Shown: piece by piece, positions 1 to 9,545 of the stretch
Layout: each line of letters starts with the position of its first letter
Numbering within the stretch: position 1 is the stretch's first letter
NCBI RefSeq assembly: GCF_025753855.1
Contig: NZ_JAOWPT010000001.1
Location: 583,770 to 647,769, forward strand
From: Mesorhizobium sp. ZC-5
GTDB lineage: Bacteria; Pseudomonadota; Alphaproteobacteria; Rhizobiales; Rhizobiaceae
Length of the DNA: 64,000 nucleotides
Reading direction: 5' to 3'
Made by a program: the position numbers and the translations under genes
Notes under the pieces: model-generated
Told to the model about the DNA's origin: nothing
The model's database searches: none
What the model saw: the letters and a program-made list of their open reading frames with translations, nothing else

Positions 1-876
1 CAGGCCGAGCACCAGGAACATGATGATCTGCGCCAGCCAGGACATGCCATCCTGGAAGCGCTTCAAGGTGTTGGTGGCACGGATTTGCGAATTGCCGGCG
101 ACGAGACCGGCGAGATAGACGGCCAGGAAACCCGAGCCGCCGATCGCCCCGGCGCCTGCGAAGACCAGCAGCGACAGCGTCAGCACGAAGATCGGCAAGA
201 GCCCGCTGTCGAGATTGAGCCGGTCGACCAGCCGCACGATGGCCATGCCGCCAAGCACGCCGGCGATGGCCCCAAGTCCCATATGCTCGATGAAGCCTAT
301 GACGATGTCGAGCAGCAGCACCTGCGCTTCGGGGTCGGCGCCGAGCGCGATCACCTCGACAAGGGTGATGGTCAGGAAGATGGCGATCGGGTCGTTGGTG
401 CCGGATTCGATTTCGAGCGTCGAGCGCACCCGGTCACGCAGCGACAGATTGCCGGCGCGCAGCAGGAAAAACACCGCCGCCGCGTCCGTGGAGGCGACCG
501 CGGCACCGAGCAGGAAGGATTCCAGCCATGTCAAAGGCGTCAGGTAGAAGGCGGCCACGCCGAAGACCAGCGTGGTCAGCGCCACCCCCATGGTTGCCAG
601 CGAGATCGCCGGCAGCGCCGCTTGCCGAAGCGCGTTGAGCGGCGTGCCGAAGCCGGAATCGAAAAGGATAGTGGCAAGCGCCAGTGAGCCGGCGAAATAG
701 GCAAGCCGGGCGTTGTCGAACTGGATGCCGAGCCCGTCGGCTCCGGTCACCAGGCCTATGCCGAGGAAGAGTAGCAGCAGCGGCGCGCCGAAGCGAAAGG
801 CGATAAGGCTCGAGAACGCCGCGGCCAGCACAAGTGCCGTCGCCACAAGCGTCACGAGATATATCGTCTGATCCAT
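1..876 (-). CDS. K+/H+ antiporter, NhaP2/CvrA type (CPA1 family), C-terminus cut by window edge
   Basis: The minus-strand frame opens with ATG at 876 and stays open to base 1, giving 292 residues of a polytopic membrane protein that starts MDQTIYLVTL. It is almost entirely hydrophobic helices and carries ESGTNDP at about residues 163-169, a CPA1 cation/proton antiporter core motif with the transport Asp. The family exchanges K+ (or Na+) for H+ across the inner membrane. NhaP2/CvrA proteins usually carry cytoplasmic TrkA_C and CorC-like domains after the transport domain, and these would lie outside the window. The family call is fairly secure; the ion is inferred. The gap terminator lies between this start and gap. 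Confidence 0.85.
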   Translation of the reverse strand, partial: MDQTIYLVTLVATALVLAAAFSSLIAFRFGAPLLLLFLGIGLVTGADGLGIQFDNARLAYFAGSLALATILFDSGFGTPLNALRQAALPAISLATMGVALTTLVFGVAAFYLTPLTWLESFLLGAAVASTDAAAVFFLLRAGNLSLRDRVRSTLEIESGTNDPIAIFLTITLVEVIALGADPEAQVLLLDIVIGFIEHMGLGAIAGVLGGMAIVRLVDRLNLDSGLLPIFVLTLSLLVFAGAGAIGGSGFLAVYLAGLVAGNSQIRATNTLKRFQDGMSWLAQIIMFLVLGL

Positions 877-1003
877 ACCGGCCTGTCCCCCGAAGCAGCT
901 TTCCTGCGTCGCCGCAGAGTGCGGCGAAGAAAAGGCCATAGGCAAGCGATTGATCCGATTGAAGCTTCCGGTACTCGATTTTTTCTTAATATGGCCTGAA
1001 ATG

Positions 1004-1035
1004 AAAACGCCCGGCCGAAGCCGGGCGTTTCAATC
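1004..1035 (-). terminator. Rho-independent terminator of gap
   Basis: An inverted repeat of about 11 bp (1005-1015 with 1020-1030) with a TTCG loop on the minus strand is followed by a T-rich run. It sits just downstream of the gap stop codon. Confidence 0.85.
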
Positions 1036-1052
1036 CGATTGTTTGCCCGCCG

Positions 1053-2063
1053 TCAGGCGATGGTCTTGCCGAAAGCCGCCGTGGTGTCGGCCATGCGGTT
1101 CGAAAAGCCCCACTCGTTGTCGTACCACGACAGCACCGAGACGAAATTACCTTCCATGACCTTGGTCTGGTCGAGCGCGACGGTCGAGGAATGCGGATCG
1201 TGATTGAAGTCGATCGAGACATTCGGGTGCGTCGTGAACGACATCACGCCCTTCAGCTTGCCCTTCGACGCGGCAATCACCGCGTCGTTGATCTCCTGCG
1301 CCGTGGTCGCCCGCTTGGCGATGAACTTGAAATCGACCAGCGAGACGTTCGGCGTCGGCACGCGGATGGAGATGCCGTCGAGCTTGCCCTTCAGTTCCGG
1401 TAGCACGAGGCCGATTGCCTTGGCCGCGCCCGTCGAGGTCGGGATCTGCGACAGCGCCGCGGCGCGGGCGCGGTAGAGATCCTTGTGCATCGTGTCCAGC
1501 GTCGGCTGGTCGCCGGTGTAGGAGTGGATGGTCGTCATCATGCCTTTTTCGATGCCGACCGTTTCGTGCATCACCGCGGCGAGCGGTGCCAGGCAGTTGG
1601 TCGTGCAGGAGGCATTGGAGACGACGACGTGATCCTTGGTGATCTTGTCGTGGTTGATGCCGTAGACGACCGTGAGGTCGGCGCCGTCGGCCGGAGCCGA
1701 CACGAGGACGCGCTTGGCGCCGGCGGTAAGATGCGCCGAGGCCTTGTCCTTCGAGGTGAATATGCCGGTGCACTCCAGCGCGATGTCGACGCCGAGTTCT
1801 TTCCATGGCAGCTGTGCGGGATCCTTGATCGCGGTGACCTTGAACTTCTCCTTGCCGATGCTGATGGAGTCGCCGTCGACGGTCACTTCGTGCGGGAACC
1901 TGCCGTGCACGCTGTCGAAACGCAGCAGATGCGCGTTGGTTTCGACCGGACCCAGATCATTGACGGCAACGACGTCGATGTCCTTGCGGCCCGATTCATA
2001 GATCGCACGCACGATGTTACGGCCGATACGGCCAAATCCGTTGATGGCAATTCTGACTGTCAT
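1053..2063 (-). CDS. gap: Glyceraldehyde-3-phosphate dehydrogenase, type I
   Basis: 336 residues, normal length for the family. It converts glyceraldehyde-3-phosphate to 1,3-bisphosphoglycerate in the cytosol. The N-terminal NAD-binding motif NGFGRIGRN is at residues 8-16, the active-site block SNASCTTNC (catalytic Cys, adjacent conserved Asn) is near residue 150, and WYDNEWG is near the C-terminus. ATG at 2063 is preceded by AAGGAG at a good distance. It lies upstream of no other gene in its own transcript because a strong terminator follows. tkt, another central carbon gene, lies upstream on the same strand with a 257-bp spacer. Confidence 0.97.
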   Translation of the reverse strand: MTVRIAINGFGRIGRNIVRAIYESGRKDIDVVAVNDLGPVETNAHLLRFDSVHGRFPHEVTVDGDSISIGKEKFKVTAIKDPAQLPWKELGVDIALECTGIFTSKDKASAHLTAGAKRVLVSAPADGADLTVVYGINHDKITKDHVVVSNASCTTNCLAPLAAVMHETVGIEKGMMTTIHSYTGDQPTLDTMHKDLYRARAAALSQIPTSTGAAKAIGLVLPELKGKLDGISIRVPTPNVSLVDFKFIAKRATTAQEINDAVIAASKGKLKGVMSFTTHPNVSIDFNHDPHSSTVALDQTKVMEGNFVSVLSWYDNEWGFSNRMADTTAAFGKTIA

Positions 2064-2272
2064 GTGTCCGTTCTCCTTGAGAGCAAGAAAGGCGCGCTGG
2101 TCACGCGAGGCTTAAGACATGCGGCTCGAGGGCCCGTATAGGGACCAAGCCATCAAAACCGGAGCAGCGCTTCATAGCGGCGGCGGCACCAAGAATCCAG
2201 CCGCTCCAGCGACATTCAGGAAGGCGCCGACGGTACCAGCGGCACCTAATCGTTTAAGCCGCCACAATAGGC

Positions 2273-2305
2273 CCGCGGCTGCGTCCAAATGCCCCGCAGC
2301 CGCGG
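2273..2305 (-). terminator. Strong hairpin after tkt, possible terminator
   Basis: Perfect 11-bp inverted repeat (2273-2283 with 2295-2305) with an 11-nt loop, placed 16 bases past the tkt stop. No clear T tract follows on the minus strand, so it may be a factor-dependent terminator or an mRNA 3'-end stabiliser. Confidence 0.5.
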
Positions 2306-2320
2306 CAAGACGACAACCAC

Positions 2321-4309
2321 CTATTTGTGCAGGCGCTTCTCCCCGGCCTTTGCCGCGGCGTCGGCGGTGATGCCGAAATGCGGGTAGAGCTGCTCGATCG
2401 TGCCCGAGGCGCCAAAACCGTCCATGCCGATGAAGATGCCGTCGGTACCGATGAAATGATCCCAGCCCTGCCGGATGCCGGCTTCGATAGCGATCTTGAG
2501 CGGCGCATCGCCGATGGTCTTCTTGCGGTATTCGGCGCTCTGCTTGTCGAACAGTTCGAAACAGGGAACCGAAACGACGCGGGTCGGATGGCCATGTGCC
2601 TGCAACTTGTCGCGGGCCGCCAGCGCAATCTCCACTTCCGAGCCGGACGCGAAGATCGTCACCGCGGCCTTGCCGTCGGCCGATGCCAGTTCGTAGGCGC
2701 CCTTGCCGCAAAGGTTTTCGGTAACGTATTCGGCGCGCACCGCAGGCAGGTTCTGGCGGGTCAATGCCAGCGTCGACGGCGTCTTTTCCGACTCCAGCGC
2801 CAACTGCCAGCATTCCGCCGCCTCGGTGGCGTCAGCGGGGCGGAAGACGTTGTGGTTGGGGATGGCGCGCAGCGCGGCCAGATGCTCGACCGGCTGGTGC
2901 GTCGGGCCGTCCTCGCCGAGGCCGATGGAATCGTGCGTCATCACGAATATCGAGCGGATGCCCATCAGCGAGGCAAGCCGCATCGCCGGGCGGGCGTAGT
3001 CGGAGAAGCAGAGGAAGGTGCCGCCATAGGGCACAATGCCGCCGTGCAGGGCCAGCCCGTTCATCGCCGCCGCCATGCCGTGCTCGCGAATGCCGTAATG
3101 GACATAGCGCTGGCCGTAGTCGTCAGGCGTGATGTTCTTGGTCTGGCTGGTCTTGGTGTTGTTGGAGCCGGTCAGATCGGCCGAGCCGCCGATCGTCTCC
3201 GGCACGATGCCGTTGATGACTTCGAGTGCCATTTCGGAGGATTTGCGGGTAGCGACTTTCGGCTTGTCGGCAATGAGCTTCTGCTTGTAATCGGCGATCG
3301 TCGCATCGAGGTTCTTCGGCAATTCGCCGCGCATGCGGCGTTCAAACTCGCTGCGCTCTCCTGCATCGGCTGCAGCCAGCCGCTTCTCCCATTCGCCGCG
3401 CTTGCCGGCCGAGTGCTGCCCGGCCTTCCGCCAGCCGTCGAGGATGTCGGACGGAACCTCGAAAGGCGGGGAATCCCAGCCGAGCGCCTTGCGCGCGCCG
3501 GCGATCTCTTCGGCGCCCAGCGGCGAACCGTGCGCCTTGTTGGTGCCGGCGCGTGTCGGCGCGCCGAAACCGATCGTCGTCTTGCAGGCGATCATCGTCG
3601 GCTTGTCGGACTTTTGCGCCGCCTCGATCGCCGCGGCGATCGCCTCCGGATCATGGCCATCGATGTGGCTGGCATTCCAGCCCGACGCCTTGAAGCGGGC
3701 GACCTGATCGGTGGAATCGGCCAGCGACACCGGACCGTCGATCGAAATGTTGTTGTTGTCCCAGAAAACGATCAGCTTGTTGAGCTTCAGGTGCCCGGCC
3801 AGCGCGATGGCTTCCTGGCTGATGCCTTCCATCAGGCAGCCGTCGCCGGCCAGCACATAGGTATGGTGGTCGACGAGATCGTCGCCGAAGGCGGCATTCA
3901 TGATGCGCTCGCCGAGCGCGAAGCCGACCGAATTGGCCAGGCCCTGGCCGAGCGGGCCGGTTGTCGTCTCGATCCCCGCCGCATGGCCGTATTCCGGATG
4001 ACCGGCGGTCTTCGAGCCGAGCTGGCGGAAATTCTTGATCTCGTCGATGGTGATGTCTTCGTAGCCGGTCAGGTAGAGCAGCGAGTAGAGCAGCATCGAG
4101 CCATGGCCGGCCGACAGGATGAAACGGTCGCGATCGGCCCAGTGCGGCGCCTTCGGATCATATTTCAGGAACCGCGTGAACAGTACCGTGGCGATGTCCG
4201 CGCAGCCCATCGGCAGGCCGGGATGGCCGGAATTGGCTTTCTCGACGGCATCCATGGAAAGGAAGCGGATCGCATTGGCCATCCGGTCGTGCTGGTCGCG
4301 TGTGGTCAT
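2321..4309 (-). CDS. tkt: Transketolase
   Basis: 662 residues from ATG at 4309 (start [10 protein letters not shown]), the usual length. It transfers two-carbon units between sugar phosphates in the pentose phosphate pathway, with thiamine diphosphate. The thiamine-diphosphate motif GDGCLMEG through NNN is at about residues 153-187, the EHGM and HGG region lies in the pyrimidine domain, and [15 protein letters not shown] is the typical transketolase signature. An open frame extends 21 codons upstream, but homologues begin at MTTRDQ-like sequence, so the internal ATG is preferred. The gene lies between gap and the divergent DUF4164-zapA pair, an arrangement common in rhizobia. Confidence 0.96.
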   Translation of the reverse strand: MTTRDQHDRMANAIRFLSMDAVEKANSGHPGLPMGCADIATVLFTRFLKYDPKAPHWADRDRFILSAGHGSMLLYSLLYLTGYEDITIDEIKNFRQLGSKTAGHPEYGHAAGIETTTGPLGQGLANSVGFALGERIMNAAFGDDLVDHHTYVLAGDGCLMEGISQEAIALAGHLKLNKLIVFWDNNNISIDGPVSLADSTDQVARFKASGWNASHIDGHDPEAIAAAIEAAQKSDKPTMIACKTTIGFGAPTRAGTNKAHGSPLGAEEIAGARKALGWDSPPFEVPSDILDGWRKAGQHSAGKRGEWEKRLAAADAGERSEFERRMRGELPKNLDATIADYKQKLIADKPKVATRKSSEMALEVINGIVPETIGGSADLTGSNNTKTSQTKNITPDDYGQRYVHYGIREHGMAAAMNGLALHGGIVPYGGTFLCFSDYARPAMRLASLMGIRSIFVMTHDSIGLGEDGPTHQPVEHLAALRAIPNHNVFRPADATEAAECWQLALESEKTPSTLALTRQNLPAVRAEYVTENLCGKGAYELASADGKAAVTIFASGSEVEIALAARDKLQAHGHPTRVVSVPCFELFDKQSAEYRKKTIGDAPLKIAIEAGIRQGWDHFIGTDGIFIGMDGFGASGTIEQLYPHFGITADAAAKAGEKRLHK

Positions 4310-4583
4310 GATTTCTCGCTTGTCGATCGGGTTTGCAGGGGCGGTCGACCCCTTGGAAAGGCTGGGCGACACATAGCAGTTGCGCCCGCTCTGTCAATAA
4401 ATCCGCGGCCGACCCGGCTGTCCGAATCGTCCGGAAAAACGGCCGGATCGCCAACCGGCCGTCCGATTGCAGGGGAAAGCAGAAACCCATCATTGACGGC
4501 CGCTTAACCCGCCGCATAATGTTTCCGGAATAACGCGTTAAGAACGCGAGCGATTCGGGAGCGGCGGGCTTGGAACTGGAGCC

Positions 4584-4856
4584 ATGACCGGGGAAACGAC
4601 ACTCAGGGAAGTCATCGTCCGTCTCGGCAAAGCGATCGACACGTTGGAAAACGCTGTCGCCGCGCGGCATGAGCAGGAGCAGGATTACTCCGAAGCCGAG
4701 GCCGAGGTTCAGCGCATGAACGCCGACCGTACCCGTCTCGCACAGGAACTCGACAACTCTGAAGCCCGCGCCGAGCGGCTGGAAGAAGCCAACAAGGAAG
4801 TGTCGCGCCGGCTGGTCACCGCGATGGAAACCATCCGCGCGGTTCTCGACAGATAA
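4584..4856 (+). CDS. DUF4164 family coiled-coil protein
   Basis: 90 residues, nearly all predicted alpha-helix with heptad-like charge patterning (many Glu, Arg, Ala, Leu), beginning MTGETTLREV. Small proteins of this type (DUF4164) regularly precede zapA in rhizobia. Their biochemical role is unknown; the link with cell division is inferred from position. The ATG at 4584 has GGAG a few bases upstream. It ends 10 bases before zapA, so the two are probably co-transcribed. Confidence 0.85.
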   Translation: MTGETTLREVIVRLGKAIDTLENAVAARHEQEQDYSEAEAEVQRMNADRTRLAQELDNSEARAERLEEANKEVSRRLVTAMETIRAVLDR

Positions 4857-4866
4857 GGAATTTGCG

Positions 4867-5241
4867 ATGGCGCAGGTCACTGTGACGATCGACAACAAGG
4901 CGTACCGCATGGCTTGCGACGAAGGCCAGGAGGAACACCTGATGGATCTCGGCCAGCGTTTCGACCGCTATGTCTCCCACCTCAAGGCATCTTTCGGCGA
5001 GATCGGCGATCAGCGTCTGACCGTCATGGCCGGCATCATGGTCCTGGACGAATTGTCCGAACTCCAGAAACGCATCAAGGGCATGGAAAGCGAGGTCATG
5101 ACCCTGCGCAAGACCCGCGACGAGGCGTTGAGCAAGGCCGACAAGAACGACGGGGCGCTGACCGGCGCTTTGAGCGGCCTCGCCGAGCGGATGGAAGCAT
5201 TGGCTGGCAAGCTTACCGTGAAGGCCGCTCAGAACCCCTGA
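4867..5241 (+). CDS. zapA: Cell division protein ZapA
   Basis: 124 residues. ZapA proteins bind FtsZ and stabilise the Z ring at mid-cell. The N-terminal globular part (VTVTIDNKAYRMACDEGQEE, residues 4-23) matches the ZapA fold, followed by the LxxxFDRYVxxLK-like segment and a C-terminal coiled coil. A GGAA-type Shine-Dalgarno lies just before ATG. Its last 13 bases overlap the end of the convergent ccdB gene at 5229, so transcription of the toxin pair runs against the zapA 3' end. In many rhizobia the gene after zapA is 5-formyltetrahydrofolate cyclo-ligase; here the toxin pair takes that place. Confidence 0.92.
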   Translation: MAQVTVTIDNKAYRMACDEGQEEHLMDLGQRFDRYVSHLKASFGEIGDQRLTVMAGIMVLDELSELQKRIKGMESEVMTLRKTRDEALSKADKNDGALTGALSGLAERMEALAGKLTVKAAQNP

Positions 5242-5531
5242 TGCAGAAAGTCTATCGCGGCGGTAATCTCGTCACGATGGTTTCCGAGATTTCCGATGCG
5301 TTCGCGAAGCGCGCCGACCGGCACGGCAAGCATATATTGGGTACTGAGAACGTAACGCTTTCCAGCGATCTCGAAGATGGGGTTCAGCTTCTTGATAAGT
5401 TTCCTCTTCGGCTGATCCGGAAGAAGCGGAATGGCCATCCGGGTCTCAAGCGTATCGAGAACATCGGCCTGAACACATAACAGAAGATTTTCAGTGCCAC
5501 GCGGATCGCGGTACACGTCGTGTTTCGCCAT
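5229..5531 (-). CDS. ccdB: CcdB-type toxin
   Basis: 100 residues from ATG at 5531, matching the ~101-residue length of CcdB. It starts MAKHDVYRDP and contains the family pattern LLCVQAD..DTLETRMAIPLLP in its first half. CcdB poisons DNA gyrase (GyrA) when not held by CcdA. The start overlaps the ccdA stop by one base (TGATG), indicating translational coupling. The last 13 bases overlap the zapA 3' end. The C-terminus keeps a hydrophobic helix (AAIDFLHQGF), but the tip differs from the canonical Trp-Gly-Ile end of plasmid F CcdB, so gyrase poisoning should be treated as inferred. Confidence 0.88.
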   Translation of the reverse strand: MAKHDVYRDPRGTENLLLCVQADVLDTLETRMAIPLLPDQPKRKLIKKLNPIFEIAGKRYVLSTQYMLAVPVGALRERIGNLGNHRDEITAAIDFLHQGF

Positions 5532-5767
5532 CAGAAACCACGATACTCGGCGAAGGGAAGCCCGTGCTCCTTCACCCACTCATTCCACGACTCCATCGCT
5601 TCCTTGTTCTCGATCTTCCAGCGGCGGTTCTTCTCCTCGCGGACAGCTTCCGCGATGCCTTCCTCGGCAAGCCGCGAAATGTTGAGATCAAGCGCCTTGG
5701 CTTCGGCGACCAGTTCGACATCCAAAGACAGATTGACGGACTTCCGGGGCGGTGATTTGGTGAGCAT
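5531..5767 (-). CDS. ccdA: CcdA-type antitoxin
   Basis: 78 residues. The N-terminal half (PPRKSVNLSLDVELVAEAK) is a ribbon-helix-helix DNA-binding domain. The C-terminal half contains NRRWKIENKEAMESWNEWV, the charged and aromatic CcdB-binding tail. The antitoxin neutralises CcdB and represses its own operon. ATG at 5767 is preceded by TAGGAG with 6-base spacing. Two copies of a 10-base palindrome lie directly upstream and are the probable operator. This is a complete, apparently intact pair. Confidence 0.9.
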   Translation of the reverse strand: MLTKSPPRKSVNLSLDVELVAEAKALDLNISRLAEEGIAEAVREEKNRRWKIENKEAMESWNEWVKEHGLPFAEYRGF

Positions 5768-5778
5768 GCCGATCTCCT

Positions 5779-5800
5779 ATGCGCATACTTTATGCGCATA
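5779..5800 (-). promoter_or_regulatory. Tandem palindromic operator of ccdAB (predicted)
   Basis: TATGCGCATA occurs twice, at 5779-5788 and 5791-5800, each a perfect palindrome, with centres 12 bp apart and immediately upstream of the ccdA Shine-Dalgarno. Ribbon-helix-helix antitoxins bind short palindromes spaced about one turn apart. A partial copy (atATGCGCTA) lies at about 5815-5824, at the end of the neighbouring gene. Confidence 0.65.
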
Positions 5801-5821
5801 CCTTTTGACTGGCAATATGCG

Positions 5822-7639
5822 CTATCCTTCGACCTCTTCCCGCAGCATCTCCAGTTCCAGCCACTCCTCTTCGAGAGCAACGAGCGTCTCCCGCTCCTTG
5901 TCGAGCGCGGCGATGGTCTTCTGGAAGCCTTTCGGATCGCGCTCGTAGAACGCTGGATCGGCAATGTTGTTCTCAAGCCGGGCTATCGAGGCCGACACCG
6001 CCGCCATCCGCGTCGGCAGCTGTTCGAGCGCGAATTTCTGCTTGAAGGAGAGTTTTTTCGCTGCACCCTTTGGTGCCTCAGGCTTCGCCGTCGTCGCGCC
6101 TTCGGAGACGGCAGTCCTTGCACGCGCGGCCTTGCGGTCGTCGAGCTTCGTGCCGCCGCGCTGCGCGAGCATGTCGGCATAGCCGCCAGCATATTCGATC
6201 CAGCGCCCGCCGCCGTCCGGCGCGATCGTCGAGGTCACCGTGCGGTCGAGGAAGTCGCGGTCATGGCTGACCAGGATCACTGTGCCGGCAAATCCCGCGA
6301 CCAGTTCCTGGAGCAACTCCAGCGTCTCCATGTCGAGGTCGTTGGTCGGTTCGTCCAGCACCAGCAGATTTGCCGGCCGGGCGAGCACGCGGGCGAGGAT
6401 CAGCCGCGCCCGCTCGCCGCCCGACAGTTCGCGGACTGGCGTGCGCGCCATTTCCGGCTTGAACAGGAAATCCTTCATCCAGGAAACGACGTGGCGCTCC
6501 TCGCCGTTGACGACCACCGTCTCGCCGCGCCCATCCGTCAGGTAGTGCGCCAGCGTCTCCTGCGGATCGACCGCTTCCCGCTTCTGGTCGAGCGTGGCGA
6601 TCTCCAGGTTGGTGCCGAGTCGGATGGAGCCGGTATCGGGAGCAAGTTCGCCGGTCAGCATTTTCAGAAGCGTCGTCTTGCCCGCGCCATTGGGACCGAC
6701 CAGGCCGATGCGGTCGCCGCGCTGGATGCGGGTCGAAAAATCCTTCACCACCACAAGATCGCCAAAGCTCTTCGAGATATTCCTGGCCTCGAGCACCAGC
6801 TTGCCGGATTCGGCGGCTTCGCTCGCCACCATGTTGGCCAGCCCCTCGGCGCCGCGATGGCCGCGAAACCGCTGCCGCATCGTCTGCAACTCGCCCAGCC
6901 TGCGCATGTTGCGCTTGCGCCGTGCCGTGACGCCGTAGCGCAGCCAGTGTTCCTCGCGCACGATCTGACGGCCAAGCTTGTGCTGCTCGCGCTCCTCCTC
7001 CTCGAGGATCACGTCGCGCCACTCCTCGAAATGGCCGAACCCCTTGTCGAGGCGCTTGGTCTGGCCGCGGTCGAGCCACACCGTGGCGCGCGACACCCGT
7101 TCCAGGAAGCGGCGGTCGTGCGAGATGACGATGATCGCCGAGGACGAGCGGATGAGTTCGTCCTCCAGCCATTCGATGACCTGCAGGTCGAGATGATTGG
7201 TCGGCTCGTCGAGCAGCAGGATGTCGGGCTCCGGCGCCATCACCTTGGCAAGCGCTGCGCGGCGCGCCTCGCCGCCGGAAAGGTCGTCGGGCTTCTCCTC
7301 GCCGGTCAGGCCGAGATGATCGAGCAGATAGGTGACACGATGCGGGTCGTCGGCCGGGCCGAGCCCCGCCTCGACATAGGCCCGCACGGTGGCGAAGCCT
7401 TCCATGTCGGGCGCCTGCGGCAGGTAGCGGATGGTGGCGGAGGGCTGGCGGAACACCTCGCCGTCCTGCGGCTCGATCATTCCGGCGGCGATCTTCAAAA
7501 GCGTCGACTTGCCGGAGCCGTTGCGGCCGACCAGCGCGATCTTGTCCCCGGCGGACGCCGAAAGCGCCGCGCCGTCGAGCAGCGGGGTGCCACCGAAGGT
7601 GAGCTTGATGTCGTCGAGACGAAGCAGCGGTGGCGCCAT
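5822..7639 (-). CDS. uup: ABC-F ATPase, Uup type
   Basis: 605 residues with two ABC domains and no membrane segment. The first Walker A is GRNGSGKST (about residues 38-46) with signature LSGGEARRA; the second is GPNGAGKTT (about residues 314-322) with signature LSGGERARL. A C-terminal lysine- and glutamate-rich coiled coil (about 525-600) follows. This is the Uup layout; ABC-F proteins act on ribosomes, and E. coli Uup also affects precise excision of transposons. ATG at 7639. The thiamine pyrophosphokinase gene ends 6 bases upstream, so the two are probably co-transcribed. Confidence 0.92.
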   Translation of the reverse strand: MAPPLLRLDDIKLTFGGTPLLDGAALSASAGDKIALVGRNGSGKSTLLKIAAGMIEPQDGEVFRQPSATIRYLPQAPDMEGFATVRAYVEAGLGPADDPHRVTYLLDHLGLTGEEKPDDLSGGEARRAALAKVMAPEPDILLLDEPTNHLDLQVIEWLEDELIRSSSAIIVISHDRRFLERVSRATVWLDRGQTKRLDKGFGHFEEWRDVILEEEEREQHKLGRQIVREEHWLRYGVTARRKRNMRRLGELQTMRQRFRGHRGAEGLANMVASEAAESGKLVLEARNISKSFGDLVVVKDFSTRIQRGDRIGLVGPNGAGKTTLLKMLTGELAPDTGSIRLGTNLEIATLDQKREAVDPQETLAHYLTDGRGETVVVNGEERHVVSWMKDFLFKPEMARTPVRELSGGERARLILARVLARPANLLVLDEPTNDLDMETLELLQELVAGFAGTVILVSHDRDFLDRTVTSTIAPDGGGRWIEYAGGYADMLAQRGGTKLDDRKAARARTAVSEGATTAKPEAPKGAAKKLSFKQKFALEQLPTRMAAVSASIARLENNIADPAFYERDPKGFQKTIAALDKERETLVALEEEWLELEMLREEVEG

Positions 7640-7645
7640 GATTGT

Positions 7646-8290
7646 CTAGAATTCCGAGCCGGGAAAGGGGTGGGCGATCAGCATGGCGCGGCCGCTCTTG
7701 AGTTCGGCATGAAGCCCGCCCTTAACCTCGTTGGAGATGGTAAGCGACGAGCCGAACGCCACTTCGACCGCGCGCAGCGGCCATTTCACGCCGGTAAGCG
7801 TCAATCCGGACAGCGCCGAGAAGCCGATCACCGAAAAGAGCACGCCGTCCTCGTAGTCGAAACTGGATTTGCCCGGCAACAACGGGCGGCCTTCCTGCGC
7901 ACCGCCGGTCAAAAGCATCGGCGTCCCGCTTTCGGCAAGCCGCATCGCAATCGCCAGATGCAGGAAGGCGTGGTCGGCGCGCGGGCCGCCAAAGGCACCG
8001 GCCAGGATCAGCTTCGTCGCGCCATGCCTCAACGCCGTGTCGATGGCCAGTTCACCATCGGTATTGTCCTTCTCAGCAGGAAACACCTCGCGCGGCAGAT
8101 CGGGATAAGCGTCTTCCATGCCTTCCGGCACCGAGTCGAAATCGCCAACCCACAGTTCCGGCATGACGCCGAGCGTCGCCGCGTGACGGATGCCGGCATC
8201 GGCGGCAATCACGCGCGTACCGGCGACCTGGGTATCGAGGCGCGGCGTGCGGACGAGATCCCCGCCAAGCAGGATGGTGAAACGGCTCAT
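7646..8290 (-). CDS. thiN: Thiamine pyrophosphokinase
   Basis: 214 residues from ATG at 8290 ([12 protein letters not shown]). It transfers pyrophosphate from ATP to thiamine, giving TPP. Family features are AADAGIRHA near residue 30, GDFDS near 50, KDNTDGELA near 75 and GGPRADHAF near 98, holding the metal and substrate residues. A longer GTG start at 8360-8362 exists, but homologues start at the internal ATG. It is divergent from the TPP-riboswitch-controlled thiBPQ transporter, so uptake and activation of thiamine sit back to back. Gene name usage varies (thiN or tnr3); function is well supported. Confidence 0.92.
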   Translation of the reverse strand: MSRFTILLGGDLVRTPRLDTQVAGTRVIAADAGIRHAATLGVMPELWVGDFDSVPEGMEDAYPDLPREVFPAEKDNTDGELAIDTALRHGATKLILAGAFGGPRADHAFLHLAIAMRLAESGTPMLLTGGAQEGRPLLPGKSSFDYEDGVLFSVIGFSALSGLTLTGVKWPLRAVEVAFGSSLTISNEVKGGLHAELKSGRAMLIAHPFPGSEF

Positions 8291-8387
8291 GCGCGTGGCC
8301 TTATCACGCGAGTCGTCTGAAACGGAAGGCTGCCTTGCGCAACAATCGCTTGCCTGCCGCACAGGCCCGCTCTATGTGTCGAAACGC

Positions 8388-8491
8388 TCTAACGGGGTGC
8401 CGGCTGCTGCAATGCGACCGGCTGAGAGGCAAACGGGGAAACCCGGCCAACCCGCTGAACCTGATCCGGCTTGTACCGGCGGAGGGATTAG
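8388..8491 (+). promoter_or_regulatory. TPP riboswitch (THI element)
   Basis: The conserved THI-box blocks appear in order: GGGGTGCC (about 8394), CTGAGAGG (8422-8429), AACCCG, CTGAACCTGATCCGG (from about 8455) and CCGGCGGAGGGAT at the 3' end. The flanking CTAA and TTAG close stem P1. It lies about 50 bases upstream of thiB on the same strand. TPP-bound forms normally block expression, so the transporter should be made when thiamine is scarce. Confidence 0.95.
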
Positions 8492-8543
8492 ACGCTTGAA
8501 ACGGCGCCTCAATTCCCTTGTATGCAACGAGAGGAGGCGCGCG

Positions 8544-9545
8544 ATGCGCAATGTGATTTCAAGTCTTCTGGGTGCGGCGGCATTGGTGTTTGCCTTGCCG
8601 GCCACAGCCGCCGAAAAGCTCACTGTCTATACGTATGAAAGCTTTACTGCCGAGTGGGGCCCCGGCCCGCAGGTCGAAAAGGCTTTCGAGACCGAATGCG
8701 CCTGCGATGTCGAATTCGTTTCCGTGGCCGACGGCGTCGCGCTGCTCAACCGCGTCAAGCTTGAAGGCGCCGGGACAAAGGCCGATATCGTGCTCGGCCT
8801 CGATACCAACCTGACGGCGGAAGCCAGGGCCACCGGCCTGTTCGTGCCGCACGGCGTCGACCCCGGCAACCTCACCGTGCCGAACAGCTGGACCGACGAC
8901 ACGTTCCTGCCGTTCGACTATGGCTATTTCGCCGTTATCTATGACACCGAAAAGCTGAAGACGCCGCCGGCGAGCCTGAAGGAACTGGTCGAGGGCGATC
9001 CCGAGCAGAAAATCGTCATCCAGGATCCGCGCACCTCGACGCCCGGGCTCGGCCTGCTGCTCTGGGTCAAGGCCGTCTACGGCGACAAGGCGCCGGAAGC
9101 GTGGGCGAAACTGAAGGACCGCATCCTCACTGTCGCTCCGGGCTGGAGCGAATCCTACGGGCTGTTCACCAAGGGCGAGGCACCCATGGTGCTGTCCTAC
9201 ACCACCTCTCCGGCCTACCATGTGATCGCCGAGGACACGCAGCGCTATCAGGCGGCGGCCTTCTCGGAAGGCCACTACCTGCAGGTGGAAGTCGCCGGCA
9301 TCACCACGACCGGCGCCAAGAACCCGCTCGCGGCGAAATTCATGGCCTTCATGACGACCCCGGCGTTCCAGGATGCCATCCCGGAAACCAATTGGATGTT
9401 CCCGGCCGCGAAAACCTCGAAGCCGCTCAACCCGGCCTTCGACAAATTGGTGAAGCCGGCTAAAACTCTGGCCTTTGGCGCCGACGAGATCGCCGCGAAC
9501 CGCAAGGCCTGGGTCGACGAATGGCTGTCGGCGATGAGCAAATGA
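8544..9545 (+). CDS. thiB: Thiamine ABC transporter, periplasmic thiamine-binding protein
   Basis: 333 residues with an N-terminal signal peptide ([23 protein letters not shown], cleavage about residue 22). The mature protein begins [11 protein letters not shown], typical of ThiB/TbpA. It captures thiamine or its phosphates in the periplasm. ATG at 8544 is preceded by GAGGAGG; an open frame further upstream runs through the riboswitch and is not coding. The stop overlaps the start of thiP (ATGA), so the genes are translationally coupled. Confidence 0.95.
   Translation: MRNVISSLLGAAALVFALPATAAEKLTVYTYESFTAEWGPGPQVEKAFETECACDVEFVSVADGVALLNRVKLEGAGTKADIVLGLDTNLTAEARATGLFVPHGVDPGNLTVPNSWTDDTFLPFDYGYFAVIYDTEKLKTPPASLKELVEGDPEQKIVIQDPRTSTPGLGLLLWVKAVYGDKAPEAWAKLKDRILTVAPGWSESYGLFTKGEAPMVLSYTTSPAYHVIAEDTQRYQAAAFSEGHYLQVEVAGITTTGAKNPLAAKFMAFMTTPAFQDAIPETNWMFPAAKTSKPLNPAFDKLVKPAKTLAFGADEIAANRKAWVDEWLSAMSK

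Noticed and set aside
85-687. 200-residue open frame on the plus strand
   Set aside because: Shadow of the antiporter gene on the minus strand, which reads cleanly from 876 to the window edge.
5242-5531. 6S RNA expected downstream of zapA in alphaproteobacteria
   Set aside because: This space is fully used by ccdB on the other strand, and no long imperfect 6S-like hairpin was recognised.
5792-8320. 842-residue open frame on the plus strand
   Set aside because: It is antisense to the uup and thiamine pyrophosphokinase genes, both with clear motifs. Its composition (Arg, His, Gln, Glu rich) is that of GC-rich shadow frames.
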